Below are positions 7,981-15,162 of a DNA stretch of 32,474 nt, in pieces. Source of the stretch: Bacillota bacterium (GTDB lineage: Bacteria > Bacillota > Clostridia > Peptostreptococcales > Anaerovoracaceae); NCBI GenBank assembly GCA_029008005.1, contig JAQXIX010000008.1, positions 1-32,474 of the forward strand, written 5' to 3'. Below the pieces are notes generated by a model, which was not told where the DNA came from, searched no databases, and saw nothing but the letters and a program-made list of their open reading frames with translations. Numbering within the stretch: the first letter of the stretch is position 1; each line of letters begins with the position of its first letter. Both the position numbers and the translations under genes were made by a program.

Positions 7981-8695
7981 TTTTTCTGCTCCTTTCCATA
8001 CGCAAAATCGTTTCTTCTATGCTCTCCCCCGGTTCCGCCAAAAGGCTGACGAAGTCTTCTTTCTGAAGATCTGCAACAATTTCACCATTCGATATGTAGA
8101 TTATTTTATCTGCACACTTTTCAATGTCTGATATTATGTGAGTAGAAAAAAACACCGCAACTCCGTGACTTTTCAGTTCTGTAAACAGACTGAGAAGCTC
8201 ATCCCGAGAAAAGGGATCAAGTCCGCTTGTGGGCTCATCGAGAATCAGCACCTTCGCGTTGTGAGAAAGAGCCAGAAGCAAATTACATTTTACCTTCATC
8301 CCCTCCGACAGTTCTCTGGCTGTCTTGTTCTCATCAATTTCGAAAAGATTCAGATACCTGCGATATGCATCCTCATCCCACGTGTCATAACAGTTTCTGA
8401 CAACGCTGACAACATCTTTTATCTTCTTTCTCGGGTACCAGCTGACAGTCCCCGTCGAATACCCGATGTGTTTTTTTATTTCGGTTTCATTGCCGGCAAG
8501 AGGCTTGCCGAAATACACTATTTCTCCGCTGTCCGGATGAACCAGGTTAAGCATTGATTTGATGCCGGTTGATTTACCGGCACCGTTTCTCCCGACGAAG
8601 CCCGTTATCTTCCCTTCCTCTATGTTAAAAGAAACATCCTTAAGAGAAAAAGACGGATACTTTTTGTTAAGCTTTCTTACTTCTACAATATTCAT
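7973..8695 (-). CDS. ABC transporter ATP-binding protein
   Basis: 240 residues with Walker A GRNGAGKST (about 35-43), an LSEGMKVK signature, Walker B VLILDEPTSG and the H-loop FFSTHIIS. It resembles the YtrB/BcrA-type ATPases that work with ABC-2 permeases. The RBS CGGAGGG is close to the ATG. First gene of a three-gene minus-strand operon with the permease (8-bp overlap) and the XRE-AbrB regulator. The promoter region contains inverted repeats that look like an operator. Confidence 0.92.
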   Translation of the reverse strand: MNIVEVRKLNKKYPSFSLKDVSFNIEEGKITGFVGRNGAGKSTGIKSMLNLVHPDSGEIVYFGKPLAGNETEIKKHIGYSTGTVSWYPRKKIKDVVSVVRNCYDTWDEDAYRRYLNLFEIDENKTARELSEGMKVKCNLLLALSHNAKVLILDEPTSGLDPFSRDELLSLFTELKSHGVAVFFSTHIISDIEKCADKIIYISNGEIVADLQKEDFVSLLAEPGESIEETILRMERSRKNG

Positions 8696-8726
8696 ATTGC
8701 CCTCCGCGCACCTGAATTATATGAAT

Positions 8727-8754
8727 ATTGTACACTTTAGTTGCGTAACTTCAA
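8727..8754 (-). promoter_or_regulatory. Promoter of ABC transporter operon
   Basis: On the minus strand TTGAAG (plus 8749-8754), a 16-bp spacer and TACAAT (plus 8727-8732) lie about 30 bp upstream of the ATPase ATG. The spacer contains one of the repeated CAACTAAAG half-sites. Confidence 0.5.
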
Positions 8755-8800
8755 CCAACTAAAGGTAACATCTTTTACTATATAATGTTACCTTTAGTTG
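8734..8800. promoter_or_regulatory. Operator-like array of three CTTTAGTTG half-sites
   Basis: CTTTAGTTG at 8734-8742, its complement CAACTAAAG at 8756-8764 and CTTTAGTTG again at 8792-8800 alternate in orientation. The outer pair is part of a perfect 16-bp inverted repeat (8756-8771 and 8785-8800, 13-bp spacer). No T-run follows on either strand, so a terminator is unlikely. The array overlaps the promoter spacer, which fits repression, probably by the XRE-AbrB protein of the same operon (inference). Confidence 0.65.
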
Positions 8801-8814
8801 CCTCGTTTCATTAT

Positions 8815-9057
8815 CTATTTTTCTTCTATCATGGCTTCCACATCTGCCATCTTACCTGTCACAAGTTCCTCCGGAAGAGAAACCTGCCCGCACATCGGAC
8901 AACGCGGAACCTTATATCTGAAGTCTCTGGTCAGGTATCTGAACTGGACTTCTATCAGCTCCATCTCCACGTTGCATCTGTCGCATATTAGATTTTCTTT
9001 CATCTCAGCTTCGCCGCCGGTGCCGGTACCTTTTTTATTCATCAATTTTCCTGCCAT
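8815..9057 (-). CDS. Small CxxC redox/zinc-ribbon protein 1 (DVU_1557-like)
   Basis: 80 residues. Two Cys pairs (CDRC and CPMC) flank a conserved segment FRYLTRDFRYKVPRC, and the C-terminus is PEELVTGKMADVEAMIEEK. It is closely similar to the 64-residue protein at 20472-20666, with about 16 extra N-terminal residues. The pair matches what I recall as the DVU_1557 family of redox proteins, found beside Mop-type oxidoreductases in Desulfovibrio. It overlaps the end of the redox partner gene by 23 bp, and GGAGG lies 9 nt before the ATG. Likely a small metal- or Fe-S-binding electron carrier or accessory of the partner; the metal is not known. Confidence 0.82.
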   Translation of the reverse strand: MAGKLMNKKGTGTGGEAEMKENLICDRCNVEMELIEVQFRYLTRDFRYKVPRCPMCGQVSLPEELVTGKMADVEAMIEEK

Positions 9058-11341
9058 TGAACACCGCCTCCAGTTTTATCTGCATTCTGTGAGAATAAAC
9101 ATTATGAATCCGACGCACACAATCAGGCGCTTCCTCATACTCCACCCATAAAGTTATCGCACCGATTTCCCTGTATGCTTTGTAATAGCCTGTATCTGCA
9201 CTTTTCGTGCGCCTTCCGGTACTTTCCGCGTATTCGATAACAGCGCATATGTCTTCATCCAGAATTTTTTGTCTGTCAGCTTTTGCACCGACTTCATCTG
9301 CCATTTCCAGTCTATATTTCATTTCTACCCTCTTCGGTGCCGTATTATCTCCCCAGATTTCCGCCAGAAGGCGTGATTTAAGCTCCGTGCGGTTTTCTCT
9401 TCTTTCAGAAAGACTTGGCTCCCTTCCGTCATTTTTCTCATTGATTCCGAATAGAATATCAAAAATATGAACAGACTCCTTGCCCTTACCGGTGAAAACA
9501 TCCCGGCAGTTGGAACAGTAGACAACATACGGTTTATCAGAAAGTGCCGCACGTTTATCTGTTACATAATCAGTGAATCCCTTAGCCGCCATCGAGCCGT
9601 TGCCTCCGAACCCGCAGCATCCGTGAAAATCCCCTTTCGGCAGCTCGCAGATTTTCATTCCGCACTTTTCTGCCAGCCTTCGAACAGATTTCTTTGTCTC
9701 TTCTTTCCCCCTTGCCGAACAAGGATCAAACACAGCCGCCTCATCGTATTCCGGAACAGCTGCTCCCGGGAATTCTCCTCCTTCTGCCATAACCTCATAA
9801 ATCGATACCGTTTCTATTTCCGGAAGATATTCGGCAAAATGCTTCATACAGGACATGCATGCCATAATAAGCTTCGGTTTTCCCATCTTCTCCCATTCAC
9901 TTCTTATTTCACTGATTTCCTTATCATGCTGCTCTTCGTTGCCGTTCCAGTTTGAAGGTATTCCGCAGCAGCGTAGCATAATTCCCGTTTCCGGATTTTT
10001 ATCCAAAAGCCACTTATACGGCATCGTAACATAATCCGGATTTAAAGCTCCCAGATTGCAGCCCGGAAAAAAAGCTTCTCTGCACGTATCTCCCGACGGA
10101 ATTTTCGCAAGAGCACATGAGGAACTGTTCGCGAATTCCATATCTCTGATGTAGTACTGCTTGTATGCTGCCGGCACTTTGTCGGCTTCATGCATTTTAT
10201 GGCGGGCCAGCTTAACCATGCCGCACAAGTCGATTCCCTCCGGGCAGGCTTCCGCCAGAAGCCCGCAGTCGGTACATGCGGCAATATATCTCCTCGCCGG
10301 ACTTTTGTGTACAAGGGATCCCGCCGGTTTACACGAAAGAAATATTTCGTCCCTCATTTTCGCCGGACGTTTATCGAAGAATCCGACTATATCGCAAAAG
10401 CTTTCGCAGGCATCACACTGACACCTTATGCATCTTGATGCTTCTTCTTTACATTCTTCTTCCGTGAAGCATTCTCCCGAAGCAGGTACGATTTCTTTTG
10501 TCTCCTTCAGGTAATCTCTGTTCGCAATGCATTTGCTCGGTACGGCAGGGCTGCAGTACTCCAGCTTGCCGATTTTAAGATAATTCTCTACCGCCGAAGA
10601 GAGATTAAGACTTTCTGCGAGTGCATGCATCCTGTCGTTACCTCTGACTTCTCCGCCGAGAAATACGGCAGTATCGCCGATTCGCATACATCCTTCGGGA
10701 CCTACTCCGAATTCTTCGCCGCCTTTTCCTGTTGCAATGTATATAATATTGAATTTCTCAGGATTCTCTTCACCCTCTTCCAGGCACATGGCTCTGATGT
10801 CCGTCACCTCAGCACCTGTTACCAGCTCGTACTTCTCATTTCCGAACTGCAGCTCGAAATCAGCCAGATACTTTTCGCTGTCCATTACATCCTTAAGGCT
10901 CCCGCCCGGCAGTTCTTCCTTCTCAAATACCTTGACCGGATATTTTTTCGATGCCATTCGATGAGCGAATCCCATTCCCGAAAGGCCTGCTCCTATTACT
11001 GCCACACGCTGCTTTTTTGCCGGAAGATTATAGGTGTTTGGCGTTTTGCGATTAGCAAGTTCTATTACCGATTTTTCGAGCATACGAATTCGCACAGGCG
11101 AATCGGCAACCTGCCTTATGCAGGCAGCTTCACAGTACCCGGGGCACACTTCACATACTATTTCCGGGAATACGACCTTGTCCCTTAAAGATTTGTACGC
11201 CGCATTAATCCTTCCTCCGGTAATTCTCTCCTGAAAGTCCAGAAAATCAACCTTAAACGGACACGCATCAGCGCACATGGGGATATCGTGTTCCCTGCAT
11301 GCATCAAATTGTTCGTAATAATATTGTATATCTTTATCCAT
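9035..11341 (-). CDS. Pyridine-nucleotide oxidoreductase / HdrB-like dicluster protein 1 (Mop redox partner)
   Basis: 768 residues. In order: GltD/DPD-type N-terminal 4Fe-4S domain (C23, C27, C66, C70, C74); Rossmann nucleotide-binding domain with VIGAGLSGMG (115-124); HdrC/GlpC-like Fe-S region (C304-C316 and C356-C373); two CCG domains like HdrB (C428, C458-C459, C495/C498 and C541, C575-C576, C609/C612); and a private C-terminal domain (about 640-768). This is the architecture I recall as pyridine nucleotide-disulfide oxidoreductase/dicluster-binding protein. In the second ferredoxin-like motif the third Cys is Leu362 (the paralog has Cys). It probably takes electrons from Mop and passes them to NAD(P) or a thiol/disulfide couple (inference). 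It is inverted relative to, and 2.2 kb from, mop1. Confidence 0.88.
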   Translation of the reverse strand: MDKDIQYYYEQFDACREHDIPMCADACPFKVDFLDFQERITGGRINAAYKSLRDKVVFPEIVCEVCPGYCEAACIRQVADSPVRIRMLEKSVIELANRKTPNTYNLPAKKQRVAVIGAGLSGMGFAHRMASKKYPVKVFEKEELPGGSLKDVMDSEKYLADFELQFGNEKYELVTGAEVTDIRAMCLEEGEENPEKFNIIYIATGKGGEEFGVGPEGCMRIGDTAVFLGGEVRGNDRMHALAESLNLSSAVENYLKIGKLEYCSPAVPSKCIANRDYLKETKEIVPASGECFTEEECKEEASRCIRCQCDACESFCDIVGFFDKRPAKMRDEIFLSCKPAGSLVHKSPARRYIAACTDCGLLAEACPEGIDLCGMVKLARHKMHEADKVPAAYKQYYIRDMEFANSSSCALAKIPSGDTCREAFFPGCNLGALNPDYVTMPYKWLLDKNPETGIMLRCCGIPSNWNGNEEQHDKEISEIRSEWEKMGKPKLIMACMSCMKHFAEYLPEIETVSIYEVMAEGGEFPGAAVPEYDEAAVFDPCSARGKEETKKSVRRLAEKCGMKICELPKGDFHGCCGFGGNGSMAAKGFTDYVTDKRAALSDKPYVVYCSNCRDVFTGKGKESVHIFDILFGINEKNDGREPSLSERRENRTELKSRLLAEIWGDNTAPKRVEMKYRLEMADEVGAKADRQKILDEDICAVIEYAESTGRRTKSADTGYYKAYREIGAITLWVEYEEAPDCVRRIHNVYSHRMQIKLEAVFNGRKIDE

Positions 11342-11347
11342 GTCTAT

Positions 11348-11377
11348 ATTATATCTTCTTTCGGACTATCACCGCAA
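11348..11377 (-). promoter_or_regulatory. Promoter of redox partner 1 (possibly leaderless)
   Basis: On the minus strand TTGCGG (plus 11372-11377), an 18-bp spacer and TATAAT (plus 11348-11353) lie so close to the gene that transcription would start about at the ATG at 11341. The upstream ribosome binding site is weak. Either the mRNA is leaderless or a start further upstream is used. A divergent TATAAT at 11399-11404 could serve the CDF gene. Confidence 0.45.
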
Positions 11378-11426
11378 GCTTGTTATCTTTCAATGTAGTA
11401 TAATTGAAACGAAGGTAGGTGAAATT

Positions 11427-12476
11427 GTGGAAAACACAGACAAAAACGATATTAAAAATAATAATATCAAAATCGAAAAACGTATTCTTAATTTATCTCT
11501 GGCAGGAAGTATCGCGTATCTCCTTGCCGAAATCTTCGCAGCCTGGCTTACAGGTTCCAAAGCCGTATTCATGGACTGCGTCTACGACATTGCGGATCTG
11601 ATTATGATCGGACCGTTTATCATTCTGGTGCCTTTGCTCTATAAGCCCGTTACGGAACGGCGCCCTTACGGGTTCTCTCAATTGGAATCGCTGTTTGTGA
11701 CTATTAAGTGCTCACTTCTGGCCATCATAACAATCGTTTTAATTATTCAGAGTATCGGGACAATCCTCAGCGGCGGAAACCATGTGGATGCATCGTTTAT
11801 TGCCATATTCGAAATGTGCATGTCCGGCGGATGTGCAATTATGTATTTTGTTCTCAAAAGAATAAACAGGAAGTTTTCTTCCCCGTCAATCAAGGCCGAG
11901 CTTTATATCTGGAAGCTTGATACATACAGCACCCTCGGAGTCGGTGTTGCGTTTCTGATTGCTATGATTCTGGATCATACGGGTGTTTCTTTTATTGCCC
12001 CTTATGTTGACCCTGTAATTGCAGTAGTTCTCGCCACGCTGCTTCTGAAGGAGCCTATTTCCATGGTTATTGAGGCTCAGAGAGGAATGCTTCTCTTCGC
12101 CCCTGATCGTGAAACTGTAGATAAAATCAGAAATATAGTGCAAAATCCGATGGACGAATCAGGTTACTTTATTAACTTCATGGATGTCGTCAAAACAGGC
12201 AGAAAATACTGGATTGAGCTGTACTTCGTAACAGGTGACAACGTAATTAATCTTGACAAATACAAGGAGCTGAGTGTACGGCTTAATGAATTGCTTTCTG
12301 CCGAATTCGACAGCATATACGTGGAGCTGATTCCCGACATAGAGAAAGCAAAGGCCGAAAACGTCGAAAAAATCAGAGCTAGACGTCAGGATACTATCGA
12401 TTACATTGAAGAAAAAGACAGAAGACATCAGGAGAAACAAGAGAAAAAAGAACGCAAGAAAAAAACATCCGAATAA
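11427..12476 (+). CDS. CDF-family cation transporter with an altered metal site
   Basis: 349 residues from a GTG at 11427, preceded by GAAGGTAGGTG. An in-frame ATG at 11340 would add 29 non-conserved residues and lacks a ribosome binding site. The sequence has six hydrophobic segments, the CDF membrane fold and a cytoplasmic C-terminal domain ending in a long charged Lys/Glu tail. TM2 carries DCVYD (DxxxD). The TM5 site, usually HxxxD or DxxxD, reads IWKLD, so one usual metal ligand is Ile. Substrate is therefore uncertain and may not be zinc. It faces the redox partner gene divergently and may share its promoter region. Confidence 0.85.
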   Translation: MENTDKNDIKNNNIKIEKRILNLSLAGSIAYLLAEIFAAWLTGSKAVFMDCVYDIADLIMIGPFIILVPLLYKPVTERRPYGFSQLESLFVTIKCSLLAIITIVLIIQSIGTILSGGNHVDASFIAIFEMCMSGGCAIMYFVLKRINRKFSSPSIKAELYIWKLDTYSTLGVGVAFLIAMILDHTGVSFIAPYVDPVIAVVLATLLLKEPISMVIEAQRGMLLFAPDRETVDKIRNIVQNPMDESGYFINFMDVVKTGRKYWIELYFVTGDNVINLDKYKELSVRLNELLSAEFDSIYVELIPDIEKAKAENVEKIRARRQDTIDYIEEKDRRHQEKQEKKERKKKTSE

Positions 12477-12482
12477 AACGAT

Positions 12483-12520
12483 AAGCTGCTGCACTTTATA
12501 TTCAGTGCAGCAGCTTTTTT
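12483..12520. terminator. Strong terminator between CDF and MoaD-like genes
   Basis: AAGCTGCTGCACT (12483-12495) and AGTGCAGCAGCTT (12504-12516) form a perfect 13-bp hairpin followed by a T-run on the plus strand. It lies between convergent genes and can serve both, although the minus-strand T-run is weak. Confidence 0.88.
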
Positions 12521-12530
12521 AGCATTTTTC

Positions 12531-12740
12531 TCACCCGCCGGCCTGTATTCTCAGAAGCCGAACTTTGTCACCCTCTTTGATTTCGAAATCATCATACTGA
12601 GCCTTGAGAAGCTTTTCGCCGTTAACCCAGACCGCGGCTTTCTTTATTTTCTTTTCGTTCAGAAGATCCCTGACAGTTGTTCCTGACGGGTACTCTGCTT
12701 CTTTATTGTTATATAAGAATTTCATGTTTATGCTATCCAT
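12531..12740 (-). CDS. MoaD/ThiS-family sulfur-carrier-like protein
   Basis: 69 residues with a beta-grasp pattern (SGTTVRDLL, AVWVNGEKL, DKVRLLRIQAGG) and the family's terminal Gly-Gly, which is adenylated and thiocarboxylated in MoaD, where it supplies the dithiolene sulfur of molybdopterin. The start overlaps the AOR stop by 13 bp; an internal ATG six codons later is also possible. Small MoaD-like genes are often found beside AOR-family tungsten enzymes. It may serve cofactor assembly for AOR. No other cofactor biosynthesis gene is present in the window. Confidence 0.85.
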   Translation of the reverse strand: MDSINMKFLYNNKEAEYPSGTTVRDLLNEKKIKKAAVWVNGEKLLKAQYDDFEIKEGDKVRLLRIQAGG

Positions 12741-14620
12741 TCAAGATCGAGTGCTTTAAGTGTCTCCTCTGTAGGATGACCTGTCTGCGGATCACAGCCC
12801 GCAAGTTTATAGTATGTGGTAAGCGCTGCCTCGAATGCCTCCGGTGTAATCTGTGCAACAGATCCGTCAACACATGTGTTCGGCAGAAATGCTTTCTTAG
12901 GCAGTTTATCGTCTTTTCTTGTAAGTCCGAGCTTCTTGTTAAACATTCTCATCATAATGATTCTACGCTTACCGATTTCAAGGAGTTCATCATATGATGT
13001 ATCCCAATCTATTCCTGCCTTACAGAATTCCAACAATTCCGCAGGACCGTAAAGCTGCCATGCAGGTCCCCATGCGAACTGACAGAGACCAAGAATATCC
13101 ATCATTGAATAGAACTCTTCCGTAACCCATGCGAATTTCGCCTTGTTATCATCAAGAACACCGAAAGCATCGCATTCTTCGAAATCAGCCAGCAGATTAG
13201 GCCACAGCCAGTTCTGGTCATCCTTCGGTGCCATAAGTGCCGGGTCATGTTCACATGACTGATGGTCTGCACCATAAGGATTTGCTGCATAATTCAGTGC
13301 CAGATTTGACTTATACTGTACCATGTGAGCCGGCCATTCCTGGCCTTTGCATGCAACCACCAGATCCTCTGCTTCAGGTCCAAGCTCCTTCGCTGCTGCG
13401 GCTGAACCCTTGGCAAGCAGTTCTCCAAGTCCCGGTTCTTTATTTACAATCTTCATTATTATCGGTTCGAACAGATCTGCTCTTCCGAAATTCAGCTCAA
13501 GTCCGTCACACTGTTCCTTTGAGAGCACTCCGTTTTCGTAGCAGTCCATTGCCCATGCTATTGTTGCCCCGCATGATATGGTATCGATTCCGTACATATT
13601 ACAGAGCTGATTAGCGTGACACATGTACGCTGTATCATTACATCCGCAGTAGGAACCGAATGTTGCACAAGTCTCATATTCAGGTCCTCCGTAATACGGA
13701 TCTGCCATTCCTTCGATTTCTACTTCGCCCTTGCATCTGATTGCACATCCGAAACAAGTATCCCTTCTCTTCAGAACGTTCTTGGTAATATACAGTCCGC
13801 CTGTATTTACCCAGTCTTCTTTATTGCTTTCGGTCCAGTTTTCACTGAAATTCTTTGCAGGCAGGAATCCGTCGCCTGCAATACCGTCAACACATCCCGC
13901 CGATCCGTTTACTGCAGTATCTACGATTACATCGTTCGCTGCCATTCTTTCTTTTACGTTTACCGTAAGCTTTCTCATTGCTTCAATATCTGCAGGTGCC
14001 TTTGGAGGTGCTACTTCAACAGCAAGCGCCTTGAGATTTTTTGATCCCATTACCGCTCCGACTCCGTTTCTGCCGAAGGCTCTCGACCTTCTGTGCATTA
14101 TCGATGCGTACGGAATCATTTTTTCTCCGGCAGGCCCGATGATTGCCGTCTCAACACGACTGCCGATTTCCGCCTCAATTGCCTGTTCAGTGTCACCTGT
14201 AATTTTTCCCCAGAGTGATGATGCATCTTTTATCTGTACATCATCACCGTTTATATAAAGATAAACAGGTTTTTCTGCCTTACCCTTGATTACGATTGAA
14301 TCATATCCGTTACAGGCAACTGCTGCTGGGATAAATCCGCCAACCTGCGAGTCTCCTGCCAGTCCCGTAAGAGGGCTCTTGAATGTTGCACACATTCTGC
14401 TCTGTCCGCTGATCGGAATTCCGCAGAGAGGCGATACCGAGAACACAAGCATATTGTCAGGACCAAGGGGATCGGCTTCCGGGTTCATCTCATTCAGCAA
14501 AACATACATCCCCAACGCACTTCCGCCCGGATATTTCCTGTATGTTTCCGCATCAAGTGTTTTGACTTCTGTAGTTCCCTCCGAAAGATTAACATATAAA
14601 AGTTTCGCGTCTTTAAACAT
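12728..14620 (-). CDS. aor: Aldehyde ferredoxin oxidoreductase family protein (tungsten type)
   Basis: 630 residues from the ATG at 14620, which has AGGTGGAG 7 nt upstream. A start at 14710 would add 30 residues not seen in the family. The N-terminal domain begins KLLYVNLSEG and contains the family block YPGGSALGMYVL. The 4Fe-4S ligands are C289, C292, C296 (CFGCAIRC) and probably C513, at nearly the same positions as in Pyrococcus furiosus AOR (288, 291, 295, 494). AOR enzymes carry a bis-pterin tungsten centre and interconvert aldehydes and acids using ferredoxin. The exact substrate is unknown, and other family members act on other compounds. It is followed by the overlapping MoaD-like gene and preceded by a 390-nt leader with riboswitch E2. 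Confidence 0.93.
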   Translation of the reverse strand: MFKDAKLLYVNLSEGTTEVKTLDAETYRKYPGGSALGMYVLLNEMNPEADPLGPDNMLVFSVSPLCGIPISGQSRMCATFKSPLTGLAGDSQVGGFIPAAVACNGYDSIVIKGKAEKPVYLYINGDDVQIKDASSLWGKITGDTEQAIEAEIGSRVETAIIGPAGEKMIPYASIMHRRSRAFGRNGVGAVMGSKNLKALAVEVAPPKAPADIEAMRKLTVNVKERMAANDVIVDTAVNGSAGCVDGIAGDGFLPAKNFSENWTESNKEDWVNTGGLYITKNVLKRRDTCFGCAIRCKGEVEIEGMADPYYGGPEYETCATFGSYCGCNDTAYMCHANQLCNMYGIDTISCGATIAWAMDCYENGVLSKEQCDGLELNFGRADLFEPIIMKIVNKEPGLGELLAKGSAAAAKELGPEAEDLVVACKGQEWPAHMVQYKSNLALNYAANPYGADHQSCEHDPALMAPKDDQNWLWPNLLADFEECDAFGVLDDNKAKFAWVTEEFYSMMDILGLCQFAWGPAWQLYGPAELLEFCKAGIDWDTSYDELLEIGKRRIIMMRMFNKKLGLTRKDDKLPKKAFLPNTCVDGSVAQITPEAFEAALTTYYKLAGCDPQTGHPTEETLKALDLEWIA

Positions 14621-14660
14621 GTAATATCTCCACCTTTCAAAATTTAACGCTCTTTCATAT

Positions 14661-14789
14661 CTGTTAAATTCACCTGCGTTTTTCGCCGCATTCGATGCTT
14701 TTAAGCTCAATAATCAAACGGTAAGTAAAGATGGGTACGAGTCAAATTTACTTTTACCATGCAACAAAAAATGCGCAGGTGAATTAACA
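14661..14789. repeat. Inverted repeat in AOR leader, third copy of a terminator arm
   Basis: TGTTAAATTCACCTGCG (14662-14678) is the reverse complement, with one extra A, of GCGCAGGTGAATTAACA (14773-14789), the 3' arm of the terminator at 14766-14826. In the AOR transcript the promoter-distal copy could compete with the terminator's own 5' arm. It lies 40 nt upstream of the AOR start. Confidence 0.6.
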
Positions 14790-14826
14790 TTCGTTTTTAG
14801 CAGACTGCCTGTTAAACCTGCTGCAC
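14766..14826 (-). terminator. Second terminator-like hairpin in AOR leader (T2)
   Basis: On the minus strand GTGCAGCAGGTTTAACA (plus 14810-14826) pairs with TGTTAATTCACCTGCGC (plus 14773-14789), followed by six T. The end CCTGCGCATTTTTT is the same as in the E2 terminator, so T2 looks like a diverged copy. Between E2 and T2 there is only a short hairpin (AATCC/GGATT with CCCGA/TCGGG) and no copy of the conserved riboswitch core. Confidence 0.65.
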
Positions 14827-14865
14827 ATTTTCGCAAAATCCTCCCGAACACATCGGGTTCGGATT

Positions 14866-14928
14866 AAAAAAAAATGCGCAGGCAAGTCTAACCAAAACAT
14901 GTCATTTCAGTCAAGACTCCTTCGCACA
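14866..14928 (-). terminator. Terminator of E2 riboswitch
   Basis: On the minus strand TGTGCGAAGGAGTC (plus 14915-14928) pairs with AGACTTGCCTGCGCA (plus 14875-14889) with small bulges, followed by nine T. The 5' arm holds GGAG, the 3' half of P1 in the E2 aptamer. Confidence 0.78.
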
Positions 14929-15000
14929 CCGGCAGGCCAAAAAATCACTTTCGTGGCCCTAACGCCTCAGCCAACTCATTGAGTCAATCAGAGGTCGGAG
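14866..15000 (-). promoter_or_regulatory. Candidate riboswitch E2 (Moco/Tuco-like), predicted ligand-ON, upstream of AOR
   Basis: Minus-strand RNA. P1 pairs CTCC (plus 14997-15000) with GGAG (plus 14917-14920). P2 pairs CCTC with GAGG around an ACTC/GAGT hairpin. Then come CTGAGGCGTTAGGG, a clean CAC-GAAA-GTG GNRA hairpin and GGCCTGCCGG. The layout equals E1, with compensatory changes in P2. P1 and the terminator share GGAG, so ligand binding should favour read-through into the AOR and MoaD-like genes. Control of cofactor-using enzymes is a known role of the Moco riboswitch; identity with that class is inferred from context and general shape. Confidence 0.65.
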
Positions 15001-15020
15001 AATATTCAATTGTCCTGTTC

Positions 15021-15049
15021 ATTTTATATTTGTGTTTGTTTTTTGTCAA
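15021..15049 (-). promoter_or_regulatory. Promoter of AOR operon / E2 leader
   Basis: On the minus strand TTGACA (plus 15044-15049), a 17-bp spacer and TAAAAT (plus 15021-15026) give a start near 15014, a few nt before E2. Confidence 0.75.
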
Positions 15050-15133
15050 CGGCAAAAATTCTGTCCTAAATAAAATACAACAAAATTATCATATTTATAA
15101 AACAATATGGTTTCTTTGTGCAAAGGCTTTTTC

Positions 15134-15162
15134 TTGTCAAAAAAACCATATCTTGTTAAAAT
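15134..15162 (+). promoter_or_regulatory. Promoter of mop2
   Basis: TTGTCA (15134-15139), a 17-bp spacer and TAAAAT (15157-15162) lie about 75 bp before the mop2 start, diverging from the AOR promoter, with the same relative position as the mop1 promoter. Confidence 0.65.

Noticed and set aside
8756..8800. Inverted repeat as a terminator of the redox partner 1 operon
   Set aside because: No T-run on either strand, and a third half-site and a promoter overlap it, so an operator fits better.
11340..11426. CDF start at 11340
   Set aside because: No ribosome binding site. The region overlaps the divergent promoters, and the GTG at 11427 has a good site.
14621..14710. N-terminal extension of AOR (start at 14710)
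   Set aside because: The extra 30 residues are unlike the family. A strong AGGTGGAG precedes the ATG at 14620, and the region is leader RNA with repeats.
14866..15000. Cobalamin, TPP, c-di-GMP, SAM or T-box identity for E2
   Set aside because: None of their hallmark sequences that I know is present, and the gene context favours Mo/W cofactor sensing.
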